The notes: generated by a model not told the origin, from the sequence alone. Numbered from the stretch's first letter, positions 12,270 to 24,850 are shown. The stretch: 64,000 bases of DNA from Planococcus citri (GCF_950023065.1 NC_088678.1:28138580-28202579); one strand, 5' to 3'. Made by a program: numbers and translations.

Positions 12270-12935
12270 CTCCGCCAAATTTGGGTAAAACTTTCAAAAA
12301 AGAATGTGGGGCATGTGATACATTGAATTGTTCGTTTTTGGTGACGCTGAACACGACTATGACATCAGATTTTTGATTGTACCCCATCCACAGCCCCCAG
12401 CACCTCCCCAAATGGGGTAAACGTTCAAAAGAGTGTTTTGTTCGTGTGACACTTGAAATAGTATGTTTTTGGTGACGGTGAACACGAATATGACGTCAGA
12501 TTCCACGGCCCCCAGCATCTCCCAAAAGGGGGTAAAACTTGAAAAAAATGGTTTCATTTATAGCCTTAGTTTTTCAAATTGTCCTCACCCGTGGCCCCCA
12601 GAATATCACCCAATGGGCCACAGTAGGATAGGGTCCAATAAAAAATCTAACGTCATATTCGTGTTCAGCGTCACCAAAAACATATGTACTATTTCATGTG
12701 AACTTTCAACTTTTGAAAATTTCAAAATAGGTACTTGAAAAGTTCAAAATGCAATGGCCTTTCGAACTGTGAAATCAGTTTTGATTAAAGTACCATAGCT
12801 TTTGAGGTATGCGCTGCTAAATTTGACTATCTCGAGACAATGTGAAAATAACTGAAGCCCCCCCCCCACCCGTCCCTCTAAAATCAAAGGACATGACTCA
12901 AAAACGTTGGTCGAATTGAGGTGGAATTACCAAGT
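12270..12935. repeat. Degenerate relative of the 16.1-16.9 kb TIR element
   Basis: Several blocks match the element at 16098-16942: GGTGACGCTGAACACGA-type phrases, CCCCCAGCACCTCCCCAAAT, CTCGAGACAATGTGAAAATA and the C-rich AAGCCCCCCCCCCACCC block. It also ends in a weakened GGTCGAATTGAGGTGGAATT terminus. It encodes no gene. Confidence 0.55.
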
Positions 12936-15879
12936 GAAAAGCAATCTGAAATTCAAATTTTTGTTCATAATTTTACAATAATTAAAAGATGTTTCAAAAG
13001 ATTTCGAGAATGACATTCATTTTCATCGTTGAGACCTTTAAATTACCTACGTTTTCACTTTGTTTATGAACCTAGATCAAGTTCTGGGCCCTCCGAACTG
13101 AATTTGAACTACATCTGCAGTGCAGAACTTTGAAAAGATGGAAGTTTCGTGATTCAGAGTTCATTGCAAATGCGTGATGAAATCCGAAAAAAAGTGAAAT
13201 TGGTAAAAAACAAGTTGATTTGAATTATATGAAGGTTCGAGTGAATTATTATCCGTTGATTTTACATCAAAAGTTCAATACTAAGAACACTTTGGATGAA
13301 TTTTCACTCAATTTGGAAGAGGATACATAAGGTGAGAAAGAGAGAGGAAAATAACAATTATGTATAAAAATCAGTTTTTAATTTTGCGAGGAAAAAAAAC
13401 AATTCATTTCAGAATACAGCATCTTTACTTTCGCATTGCTTCAAACTAAGAATACCTATGGTAACGTTCTAATAGGAACGTATCATGATTTTTAATCTGT
13501 TTTTCAGCTCGAATACTTAACGTAAATATTTGACAGGATTTGTTGCTCATACACCGCAAATATTTATCTTATTACTTTTACTTTTATTTTCCTATACATA
13601 CGCAAGAGTTACCTAAGCGATTATATAACTTTCTACACACGTCAAACATACATAGCCGAACGGAATTCTCGGAGAACCTTTACACACGTGGTCTTTTTAC
13701 CTTTCGATATGGGCTCTTCTCGAGTAAACGGATCATTTTCGAGGTAAATTTGATAATCCTTCTCAACTATTCATAAATCATTGCCATTATGACCTGCAGA
13801 TTGGGATTCGAACAATACGTCAGTTATGATCAATGGAATTCTGACCGAGCTGAAAAGACGGCTGAGAAGTTAACAAATGGCAAGCTGTTCGGTATAAAGG
13901 CTTTTGAAAGTTATAAGCCGCGGTTAACCATTCTTTGATGCTGTAAAACCCCAAAAAGCGTTTCATTTTCTGGCACATAATCCCCCATGTACGCGTACAC
14001 ACAGCAGGCCTATATACGTCATCGTATATGCTCACCTCCGCACCTCGAATACTTTAATAAGTAAACTTTATACTGTGTGTGATTGCTCACTTAACTCTAC
14101 GGTGGCAAGAAAGTTGCTCAACATGAGCGAATAAGTACACAACAAAGTGTAATGTGAGACTTTTCGGAGCAACGTGCAGTTTGCTCGAATAAAAAATACA
14201 TCCACTCATTCGCTATAATAGTTAGATGAGTTGGTATTCGTAAAATTAGAATCGATTTGAACGACGAATAAAAAAATTTAAAATTACATGCAAGTTCAAC
14301 TTCATACAATGAACTTTTAAGTATCTTACATCTGTTGTTGACGTTTTCAAAATATTCATCGCGTATTCGCACGCTCCGAATACGTCGCTGCAAAAAAAAG
14401 TTTAATTATTTCAAAAAAAAAACAAAAAAAAAAAACGTGTCAACTAAACCCACCAGCGGCGGTCATTTCTTGGTGTGTTTTGCGGTATTTGAACTAAAAA
14501 AAATAAAAAACAAAAATAAAACGTAAAAAAACCATTAGTTTCATTTCACGGTGAACCGCAAAAAAAACACAGATGACGACAAATACAAATCACCCTTATT
14601 CGTAAGTCTAAGTTGACATGCACCGTACCTACCTACATTCTCACCGAATAATCGGTTTACGTCCCCTTTATGATATTTTTCCAGCAATTTGATACCATTT
14701 AAGGTATTTCATTCGGGTCCTTTTTAACGCAATTATTATTTCTAATTGATTTACTCGACGAAAATTCGTCTTACACGGCAGATTAAATCGGAGCTCTTCT
14801 AAAGGTACAAAAATAAAATAGGTACTCGTTGTTAGTCTTTTCAACCTATACGAATACCACTATACAACGTTATCATCGAGTTAATGGAATAAAAGCCTCT
14901 TGGAAATCATTGAAACCGAATTAAGAAAAATTTACAACGAAATTCAACAACCGGCGCGGCCGGCGTCTTGTTTTTCAACATTTATCTAAAATTAAGTATT
15001 TCGTGTTTCTCTTAGTTAGAGTTATACTACACCGCATCGTATCGGGTTCCATTTTCATTTCGTCTACGTAAATGACATTTTCATCATGAAAGCAAAAATT
15101 AATTAAGTTTTTTCGCTAATCTACGCACAGCCACCATCGTAAAAACCTTTGTGATACGTCTTTTACCAACCATGTACCACGTCGGTTTGTATTTTTATTG
15201 AAATAAATCCCCCTACATGAAAATCGCAACTTAATTAAATCTCAAATTCGTGTCTTGAAAGTATTATTACCTACGAAGTAAAATTTTATCGCAATTTGCG
15301 GAGACCTTTGTTATAAGTACGATTTAAATAGTTTTATTTTAGAGGATAATATATTTTTAAATGTTTCACTTCGAATATTTTTAAATTTTTATTCGCAGGT
15401 TTTTAAAGCATCACTTTGGAGTACGAAGAGGGGTGTCAAACATCATTTATATCGGATTTTATGCATACAGGATCGAGGATACCAATTACCCACTTACTAA
15501 AAATTTTATGTCAAAATGTGCCAAGTAATTTTTTATCACCTCTTCTATAGGGGGTTTTCAAAATTTACAATGAATCTCGAGCGCATAGTATATTTGAATT
15601 GACGCTTCTCAGTTCTCACACTTAAAAATGCACTCATCTTTGAAAGTGTTTTGAATATTTTTTAGTTTTATTCAAGTTGATTTTGATTCATTTTGTTCTG
15701 TTTTGGTTTTGTTCATGTTAATTTGGTTTTATTTTGTTCTGTTCTGTCCTCACTTTTGCAGTAGTTTTTTCTCCACTTTCATGATTGATTCTCATGATTG
15801 AACGTTTTTTACTTTGAAAATTTTGCATTTGAAAGATGAAACAAAACTTGGTATCATAAAAATGTAAAAATTGCCAAAA
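12936..15879. other. Gene-free stretch
   Basis: No coding exon or RNA gene could be recognised. Small open frames near 13540, 13820 and 14118 have no recognisable domain and no convincing splice context. Base composition is less T-rich between about 13.5 and 15.2 kb, so an unrecognised exon or regulatory region is possible but not supported. Confidence 0.35.
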
Positions 15880-17400
15880 AAAAAGCGCCTGCTTTTTGCC
15901 AAAATGTTCAAAAAATTTCATCGCCAGAATAATTGTTAAAAAAGTCTCATTTTTTCAAAATTGTAGATACAGAAGTTTCTTTTTTAAAAAATTACAAAAA
16001 ACTCCCATCTTTAGTCAAAATTTCCAAAAAAAGTCCTGTTTTTTGCCAAAATTGTAGAAAAATCTTTTTTTTTTGACGTTATCAAAAAAGTACTAGGTGG
16101 GTCATTCCATGTAAATTCAACCGACGTTTTTGTGTCATGTCTTTCGAATTCGCTCAGATTTTTTTTACAATATATACCCACCCAGTAAGTAAGAACCCCG
16201 CAATTAGTTTGATCCCAGCCCCCCAGGGGGCGGGTGGGGGGCTTCCATTAGCTGACGTCATATTCGTGTTCAGCGTCACCAAAAACATACTACTCCATGT
16301 GTCGCACGAACAAAACACTTTTTTGAACTTTTACCCCCTTTGGGGAGGTGCTGGGGGTCGTAGATGGGGTCCTATCAAAAATCTGATGTCATATTCGTGT
16401 TCAACGTCATTAAAAACATACAATTCAATATGTCACATGCCCCAGATTTTCTTTCAAAAGTTTCGCCCAAAATTGGGGGTGGGGATGCTCCCCGTCCGTT
16501 AAGAGATCCCACCTCGAAACTTGAATATTTCGAAAAAACATCAAAAGGCACATCTATGGAAATTTTTTCAAAATTTTAAATGGTAGCTCCCACTTACAGG
16601 GCTATTTTGAAATTTGAACTTTCAAATTGAAAGTTCAACTTTCAACTTTTGAAAATTTCAAAATGCTTAAAAAGTTCTGAATGCAATGCCTTTTCGAACT
16701 GTGAAATCAGTTTTGATCATAGTATCATAGTTTTGGAGGAATGGGCTGCTGAAGTTGAGTACCTTGAGACAATGTGAAAATAATGGAAGCCCCCCACCCG
16801 CCCCCTGGGGGGCTGGGACCAAACTAATTGCGGGGTTCTTACTTACTGGGTGGGTATATATTGTAAACAAAATTTGAGCGAAATCAAAAGACACGGCTTT
16901 CAAGATCGCTTTTTTTTGGTTGAGTTGACATGGAATGACCCATGGTAATATTTTTTGCAGCATGACCAAAAAACTTTGTTAGTAGCCAAAATTTCGAAAA
17001 TTCCTGCCTCTACCAGAATTATTCAAAGAAGTCCTCATTTATGTTTTTTGCCTAAATTGACAAAAAAAATCTCGTTTATGTCAAAATTGTAAATAAGAGT
17101 TCCTTTTTTGTAAAAATTATAAAAAACTCCAATTTTTGTAAAAATTGCAAAAAAAAAGACTCCTGCTTTTGGCAAAAATGTTCGAAAAATTGTGTAGCCA
17201 AAATTGGCAAAAATTTTTGTTTTTTTTACCAAATTAATGCCAAAATTAATTTTTTTTGTGGTTTTCAAAAAAAAAACAGTTTTTTGCCAAAATAAATAAA
17301 AGCCAACGACCTTTTTTTGACAAGTTATCCAAAAAATTCTGTTTTATGCCGAAATGGTCAATAAAATCTTGTTATTAGCCAAACTAGTCTGAGTTTTAGG
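15880..17400. repeat. Degenerate array of a 30-40-bp unit, split by an insertion
   Basis: Phrases of the form TTTTTGCCAAAATTGTAGAAAA and CTCCTGCTTTTGGCAAAAAT recur irregularly at 15880-16090 and resume at 16955-17390. The intervening 16098-16942 is the TIR element described separately. The array is too diverged to count units and contains no gene. Confidence 0.5.
16098..16942. mobile_element. TIR/foldback element with ~150-bp arms
   Basis: The left terminus, GGGTCATTCCATGTAAATTC, is answered at the right by GACATGGAATGACCC. The inverted repeat extends inward across the GTGGGTATATATTGTA region and a C-rich block: AACCCCGCAATTAGTTTG plus CAGCCCCCCAGGGGGCGGG on the left and its complement near 16795-16840 on the right. 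The interior is non-coding. The termini resemble those of the element at 29632-30511 although the interiors differ. Confidence 0.75.
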
Positions 17401-19430
17401 AAGGTTCAGTGTCATTCTTAAATTGGTATGATCTTGACAGTGACAGGTGAGTAAGATGTGGGAGATAGTGAGTTGGACTTTACATGTAGAGCATATTGGA
17501 GGGGATTTTTTTTGAACAGATGTGAGTGGGTGAGGAGAGTATGGCCTGTATGTACACAGCATAAGGCAATGGCCTGCTTCCTGGGCAAATCTTGAATGTT
17601 GGTGGTGTGACTTTGGCTGGGAATTAACAGCAAACATATGGCTTCCATCACATCAGACACAGGGACAGGTGTTTCTAGTACAGGTGAAATCCTTAGTAAC
17701 TGCTTTGTTGCTAAGTCAGGGTGTCTACTAAATCCAAAAAACAAAATTTCGTACCTTTTTCGTACTTTTATCGTATTTTTTTCGTACAATATATTTTTAA
17801 TAATCATACTTTGAATCTACATGGAGGGGAGGGGGAGTATCATGTCATTTCGGCCACAAAAATCAAAATTTGAACGTGCTGAGCAGTGTGGTCTGGGCCG
17901 TCAAGAGCCAATGCGAGACCGGAATGAATATAATTTGCCCATATAGAGGTCTTTTGAGAGGGGGAGGGAGGGGTTTGATTGAAAATTGGTCTACAGAAAT
18001 AGGAAAAAAAAAACATTTTGCTGATTGATGTCATAATCACAAGACTTACAAAAATTTTCACTTTCTGTTTTCAATTTTTGGGGGCTCAAATGTGATTTAA
18101 AAGAAGAAAAAAATTTGCCCGAACGAAACAAGGGCGAAAGTTTTTGAAAATTTGATTTCAAAACATTTGAAAAAAAAAGTAAAGGCCCGAGCGAAGCGAG
18201 GGCAAAAACTTTGGAAAATTCGTACTTTGAAAGAGCTATAAAAAACAATGTTTTTTAATGCAAGGAGTTCGTTTTTCAGGTTTTAAAATTTTCGAATTGG
18301 AAAGATTTTTCTAGGATGTGAATTTTGATTTTTTTAAAAAGTCAGAGAACAGGCGCCAGTCAAAGTGAAAACTATTGAAAAAATGTATTTCGAGAAGTAA
18401 GCGAGAATTTTATTTTTTAACTTTGAAACTATAAAAATTGAATACTAAGTTGATATATTTTTTTCAAGAATTTCAATTTTTAAAAAGAAAAGAAAAGAAT
18501 CCCAAGCGAAGCGATGGCAAAAGCTTTAGAAAATTGTAGTTCGAAAAGTACTAGAACAATATCAATTTTGATGTAAGAAATTTTTTTTTCATCTCAATTT
18601 TTTAACATTTTATCAATTGTTTTTTGAAATTGATTGCGGGGAAAAGGAACCAAATTGGCCCGAGCGAAGCGAGGGCACCAAGCTTTTCTAAATTTGCAGT
18701 TTCAAGAAGCAAAACAGTAGTACTTTTGATGTGAAAAAGCCAGTTTTTCCACCAATGACATGCACTTAAAAAAGTTTGTTAAAAACTAACTACATAATTA
18801 TGTACCTATACCTACTTTCCAAACATAATTATGAATAATTTGAGAAATAGAAAACAATAATTTAGCCCGAGCGAAGCGAGGGAAAATTTTTTTGAAAAAA
18901 TAAGAATTTTGAGGATATATCGGCGATTTTGTCGCCAAATTAACAATGGAATCCTTTCAAAATTTCGTACAAATTTCGTAAATTTCGTACATTTTTGACG
19001 TTTTTTCGTACTTTTTTGGGTCATTTTCAAATTTCGTGCTTTTTTCGTAAATTCGTACTTTTTTCGTGCTGTAGACACCCTGTAAGTCTGTTGTTTCATT
19101 TTCCAAAATTCCTGAGTGGGCTGAAATTCAGGCCAGGTAACATCCATGTCACATTGGAGTGATGAGATTTCGGAGGCAATTGGATGTTGCTTAGATTTAG
19201 ATCTTAGTTGAGAGATGGAATTTAGTGAATCTGTGAAGATCACATCTTTGTCGAGTCTGCTTTCAATTACCATGTTTAAAGATGTAAGTAGGTATAGCAT
19301 ATATGTAGTTCACATGAAAGAATACTGAACAAGCACAGAAGCGGAAATTGCAAAACCTCGCTATCACTAACGACCAAACAACCACAGTGATCCACAGATT
19401 TTGACCCATCGGTGTAAATTGTTAAACAGA
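17344..19430 (-). pseudogene. RNase H-bearing non-LTR retrotransposon fragment, interrupted
   Basis: Reading leftward on the minus strand, 19430-19390 encodes a YTDGSKS motif typical of a LINE-associated RNase H. About 19285-19150 encodes the block DKDVIFTDSLNSISQLRS. After a 1366-bp DNA element (17717-19082) the coding resumes at about 17716. It ends in a Cys/His motif (CSTCKVQLTISHILLTCHC, about 17500-17440) of the kind that closes ORF2 of RNase H-containing LINEs (R1/I/Jockey-like). The frame is shifted and broken in several places and the reverse transcriptase part is missing. It is a dead 5'-truncated copy. The exact clade cannot be assigned by eye. Confidence 0.65.
17717..19082. mobile_element. 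Non-autonomous TIR transposon inserted in a LINE, 5-bp TSD
   Basis: The element begins CAGGGTGTCTAC and ends GTAGACACCCTG, a perfect 12-bp inverted repeat. TAAGT flanks it on both sides (17712-17716 and 19083-19087). Subterminal regions are full of CGTAC(T)TTTTT motifs in both orientations. The interior has spaced copies of GCCCGAGCGAAGCGAGGGC-like sequence near 18186, 18490, 18659 and 18866. There is no transposase ORF. The CAGGG terminus suits hAT-type ends, but a 5-bp duplication is shorter than the usual 8, so the superfamily is open. Confidence 0.75.
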
Positions 19431-20049
19431 GCAATAGTTATTGATGATTTGAACAGGATTTTGACCCATTGGTGTAAAATGAAATGAAATCGTTAAACTG
19501 AGCAATAAAGTTTTTGATAATTTAAGTATTGAGATTTCTCAGGTTTTTTTTTGTTTTGCAAATATGAGCCTTCTGTAGACAAAATTTTGATTTTATGGAT
19601 TGGTAGGAAGAAAGTACCTATATAAAAAGACATTTTGGTAAAAACAATTTTTTGATAAACCCTTCAATCCAGTGCTGTGATGGTTTAAAAGTTTTTTTTT
19701 CATCAATTTTACCCCCACTACTATGAAAAATTTAAAAAAAAAATCATGTTGAAAGGCCTAGGCTTCCCTTTACACATTCTGTGTGGTACCAGAATTTTCT
19801 TGCCACTACATACTCACAGATTGGTGGCTTTTTCAGGACAGCAAAAAAATGTTTAAAACATTCAGATGTCATTATTTGCAGTTTTAGATTGCATTATTAT
19901 ATTTTAGGGGGTCTTAACAGTATGGCCTGAATGCCTGATGATATTTTTATAGGTTGATCAATTATGTATAAGAAGTTGATTAAACGCTTTGAAAGGACAT
20001 AAGAAGTTTCTAAAGACAACATACAAAGTTTTCATCGTATGTACATACA
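19431..20049. other. Gene-free stretch
   Basis: This starts with a short duplication of GATTTTGACCCATYGGTGTAAA (19397 and 19460), at the edge of the LINE fragment. The rest is AT-rich and shows no gene. Confidence 0.35.
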
Positions 20050-20521
20050 CTCAGTAAGTTTGATCACGTGATTGGAGCTATTCTCGTGATAATGATTGCA
20101 AGGAAACGGGAATTGCCCGTTTCCCTGCATATGACCAAGTTTCGACTTCAATTATGAACGATCTACGGTGAATTTTTTTAGTGTCGGAGTTTTAAATTGT
20201 TATTTGTGTCGTCCTGAAAAACAATGAACTGAATTGTACAAGCTAAGTACTTACGGACAGATTTTACGATCCTTTTAGTGTCTCTGAGAGGTCAAAATTC
20301 GGTAAAAACTCACCAAATAATAGCGCAAATGCTTTCATTTCTTGTGATATTGAATCCTTTTGTTTCAGAAAACATTATTTTAAAACACAAGTTCACAAAA
20401 GTCAATCAATTGCAAAAATTACGCTCAAATTCACTCGTAAAATACGAGTTCCCGTTTGCCTGTTATCATTATCACGAGGATAGCTCCAAAAAGTGGGAGT
20501 CACGTGATCAAACTTACTAAG
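20050..20521. mobile_element. MITE with TCAGTAAGTTTGATCACGTGA ends
   Basis: The left end TCAGTAAGTTTGATCACGTG, followed by GGAGCTATTCTCGTGATAAT, is matched in inverse orientation by the right end (about 20464-20520): ATTATCACGAGGATAGCTCC, then CACGTGATCAAACTTACTAA. The TIRs span about 50-60 bp with small gaps. There is no ORF of known type. Confidence 0.75.
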
Positions 20522-20936
20522 CGTATGACTTACAAGGTTTTCAATTTTAAAATTGATGAAATTCTTGTAGTTACTTGCTTTTTATAATAGAAACCTCATA
20601 TGTCGGACTTACATATTTTTCATTTATATGTAATAGAAACCTCGTATGTCGGACTTACCTACGTGTTTTTCAACCTTGGATTTTGGCCGATTACAGGGCT
20701 AGGGTGCATTTTCGACTTATGAGGTTTTTAAATTCAGATTCCTTGTTTTTTTTACTAAAGAAACCACAAACAAAGCATTTTTGAAAAACTTGGACTTACA
20801 TGCTATTTAAACCAAGCCATCGCTGATACAGAATTTTCTTGCAAAAAACGTGTTGTTTGGGTATACTGTCCAAGGTGGTGGAGAGGGAGCGGAAATTCTG
20901 TTTCAAAATTTTTTTAGAGGCACCCAACAATAATCA

Positions 20937-21330
20937 TCATTGAAACAGTGTCTGTCTCAACCACAGGTCCTTACTTGGGTCTGAACGCACCCACTGATTG
21001 AAACAGTGTCTGTCTCAAACACAGGTTCTAACTTGGGTCTGAACACACCTGACACCCACTGATTGAAAATTATGATTGTTTGATTTTTTGAAATGTTTGG
21101 AAATATTGAATTTGATACTCCTACTGTGTTTGTCTTAACCAGAGGTTCTTACTTGGGTCTGAACACACCCACTGATTTAAATAGTGTCTGTCTCAACCAC
21201 AGGTCCTTACAATGGGTCTGAAAAAACCCACTGATTGAAATAGTGTCTGTTTCAAACACAGGTTCTAACTTGGGTCTGAACACATCCGCTGATTGAAATA
21301 GTAGTATCAATCTCAACCACAGGTCCCTAC
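20937..21330 (-). repeat. 58-bp minisatellite, about six copies (reverse)
   Basis: The same unit as at 10257-10495 is present as its reverse complement: CAGTGTCTGTCTCAACCACAGG, then TACTTGGGTCTGAACACACC. It occurs in about six partly degraded copies. A short unrelated stretch (about 21063-21120) interrupts it. Confidence 0.8.
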
Positions 21331-21339
21331 TGGGTGGAC

Positions 21340-22145
21340 CATTTCGCCTATCTTACCTGGGAATGCCCTTTGGGACTTTTTAGTCTAATGAGGCCACTAG
21401 AATCAAATCTCTACTTCTCCATTTTCGAACTTTTTAAGAAAAACGCAAAAAACCTCCCTAGCATTTATCGTAACATAAAATACCGAGGTAATATGTCTAA
21501 TATTTTTGTACCAACAAGACGATAGTGACCCACATGTTTGTTTTACCCTACGCGTTGCCGTAAGAGTTCCTGGGCAGTTTGAAGTTAGGAGAAGTTGAGT
21601 TTTGTCTCCAACCGTACACTTTTTACATCGTTTTAGGGCACTTAATCAAAAATTTTTCTAGTAATATGGTGCTAAAAGTTGAAGAAAGCTTGGAAAGTTT
21701 GAGAAATTAAAATAATATTGCATTTTTGACCATTCATTTGGAAATTGAAATTATTTTCCTTTTTTTTCAAAGTAAAAAAAAATAATTTTTGTTAATAAAA
21801 ATGAAAGGTGTTTTTTGGGGGAAGGGTCCTCACTTGATGAATTTATTCAATTTCAAGCCTAATTTCAAGGCATAACACTAGTGTTTCATTCGAAATCCGC
21901 CAGGTTCGTTTGAAAACTCGACTTCTCCATTAAAAAAGTAGAGTTTTGATTCTAACCCCTAACTTTACACGCTGTTTTACCATACTTCCTTGATCGAAAT
22001 TCAAATGTTGACATTTTCATCAGATGCGGGACATGTTGTAGTATACCAAACCATGCTTAACTCATTTTCGAAAAAAAGTGGAGAAGTAGGCATTTGATTC
22101 TATAGGCCTCATTTAGGACTTGCAGGATACCAAACACCTTGGCAT
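21340..22145. repeat. Inverted-repeat element, ~0.75-0.8 kb
   Basis: AATGAGGCCACTAGAATCAAATC..CTACTTCTCCATTTTCGAAC (21388-21434) recurs as its reverse complement at about 22063-22118. The interior also contains CGACTTCTCCATT (about 21928). No coding potential was recognised. It is probably a degenerate TIR element, with approximate ends. Confidence 0.55.
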
Positions 22146-24850
22146 AAAAATATAGCCAAATTTTACCAACAAAAAGCAAGCTTAAAAAATTTTTACTTGA
22201 GCGATAAAGTTTTCCAACCAACGAAAACTCCATGCAAATGCAAATTCGTCAGAACGAAAAAATTTCGAAAACGAATCGAAAACACTTTCAAATACGAAAA
22301 TTTCTGGCTCTACCCACACTGAACATTTTTTAAATACTATTTTTCATTTTTATTTGCAACGCGAAATAAAATTTTGACAAGTTGAGTAGACGGGAAAAAA
22401 ACTTTAATAAATGTCGACTTCATTTCAAAACAATCTCAAACGATTAAATTTCTGATTAAATTTATTAAAGTGAAGTAAAATTTCCTCGTTTACATTCTGT
22501 TTGATTATAAAGAATGTGTCGTCGTTCGTAGTCGACGACGTTGAACAAATCAACGTGTGAAATTCATCAGCAGTTGATTAAATTACAATGGCAAACGAAG
22601 TGGATTTTTTATAACATTTTTACATTGTATAGTACACTGCAGTATACACCGCACTTCGTACTCCACCTTTAACCAGATATAGCTACGTTTTTACCTTAAC
22701 AACGACCAATAAACAAGTAGGTAAAGGTACCCACAAGTTAGGGTTATGTTTCGCAAGGGTTCAGTTGATACGAGAAAAGTGAACGTTTAGTCGAGATAAT
22801 CTACCATCGTAGACGATAATATTTGGTAAAAAATTTACACACAGCTCAGGTACGTTAAGCAGTAAAAAAGCTATAAGGGCTAATTCGCACCGTAAGTATA
22901 TTTACATACCGTGTAAGCTACGTATAGGTAGGTACCTATAGTATGTTAGGAACATACATTGTGGATTTTTTTTACGCTGTGTAACGTAGATAATTCGCTT
23001 TAAATTAACGTAACATTTAATTTAGAATATCTGCAGCCTCGAGAAAGGGTCAAAAGATAAAATTTATACGTCGCACACGTCATATGTGGAATGTGCAAAG
23101 TGAAACGCTATACTGGCCCAAGCGATAACGGGCGATGGCGCGTTTCAACAAATGAGAAAAGCCGCTTTATATTTTTCAATCTAATATCACTTGCTACACC
23201 TTACGCCGCACCATAAATAACGAATAATCTGCTTACAGTTTTCATTAAATAAAATTTATTCGAACCTATTCATTCGCGCCATAAATAACGATGAGACGAG
23301 AACCGTACTATGGTACTCCGTACACATACATACTCGTATAGTACGTACATACGTAGATGTACGTCTCTGACACACTGACGTAGGTACGTGTATGAGCTGA
23401 AAATGCCATAGAGCTTTTATTTTTTCAAAAAGCATTCGAATGTTTGCATAAGGCATACTAGTAGTAACTCGGTCAAGTACAATGCGGAAACCTTGGAATT
23501 GGAATCCTGTATCAACATAAATATTTTTCTCGAGATATCATAATACACTGTACGATACGTGGTGTCCAATCAAGCATCTGCTACTACCATACGCTATAAG
23601 TATAGGGTAGATTATAATTTATGGGAACTCGAAGGCAATTTTTTTCCATTTTGAAGTGTCCCGCCTTTCGAAAGTGTTCGTTGTGGTCAGCGAGAATGAG
23701 ATTCCAGAAATTGGAGCGAAAAAATAATAATTCATGTACTTACGACTTAGTGAGTAAAGTACTTACTTAAAGAGTATTAGGAAGACTTGAAAAAATTTTA
23801 TGTTGAAAACTATTTTTGAAAAATTAATAAAGTTCACGAGAAATATTGTGATTTTGATTGTTGCTATCTCAATCCAAAAACTCCGAAACGTCACAGAGTC
23901 AACGTAGGTCTAGGTATGTTCGCATTCACATAACCTTTGAGACAAGAGGTTAAATTATGGAATTTTGAAAAATGTTTGGTTTCGATCACAAAGGCCTTGT
24001 TACCTTGAAACATCCTGTATGATCGATAGGTTGGATCACGAAAAAAAAAAAAAATTCAAAGAATTTTGACAAAATTCAGTAAAGACTTAGGTATCAATAA
24101 TTCTGAGTTGAAAGTAACATATGTAGACAAAATTTTAGCTTCTGAAAAACTTCTGCAGGGGGAAATATGGGTCCTCAAAGAGAAAGCTGACAACAAAAAA
24201 CCAATTTTTTGTGACAGAAAAGCAAAATTTTCTAAACATTTTGGCAGGACAAACAACAGTTTTTTTTTGCAATTTTTGGAGTTTAGATTTGGAAAAAAAT
24301 TGTTAGAAACTTTTTTGGCAAAATTTTGGCAAAAAATATGTTTTTTGACTTTCAACAGTTTCAGTTCATACAAACAAGTAAAATTATTTCCGATTTTGGC
24401 TAAAAAAAAGTAAGATTTTTTGACATCAAACTTTAATAGTTTCCTTTCAGATTTTTTTGCTTCTAAATAAGTACATAATACAACTGGTTGTTCAAAATCC
24501 AAAATAAATTTATGTTTGAACTTCCTTTTATTACTTTTTTTTTGTTTAAAAGCGAGAGTTCGCAATATTATGCTCATCAGCGTTAAAATGAGACTTTTGC
24601 TTATAGCGCGTTTCGGCTTAGGAGTATAGTCAACTCCTTTTTTTTGGTCCCTTGAAGAGCGTTATAATGAGCTTTTACTGTATACCTAATTACCTACCAA
24701 ACAGTGGAAGTCATATTTTTATTTTTATTTTATACTTTAAAATTAAGTTCTAAAGGGTACAATTTTTTAATGGGTCTAGTTAGTATATCTGTTTTGACTT
24801 TAACATTTTCTGAAGGAATATTCCCTTCACTGCATGAACCTTTTATTCCT
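22146..24850. other. Gene-free stretch
   Basis: No exon was recognised. The segment 22450-23560 is somewhat CpG-richer (GTCGTCGTTCGTAGTCGACGACG near 22519) and may hold regulatory DNA. Overlapping small frames on both strands at 24056-24577 are AT-rich, mirror each other and lack any domain. Confidence 0.35.

Noticed and set aside
13820..14393. Minus-strand ORFs of 71 and 91 codons
   Set aside because: There is no recognisable motif and the frames are not linked by plausible introns. Not enough to call a gene.
24056..24577. Long complementary ORFs on both strands (173 and 115 codons)
   Set aside because: They mirror each other in AT-rich, lysine/phenylalanine-biased sequence, with no domain and no splice context.
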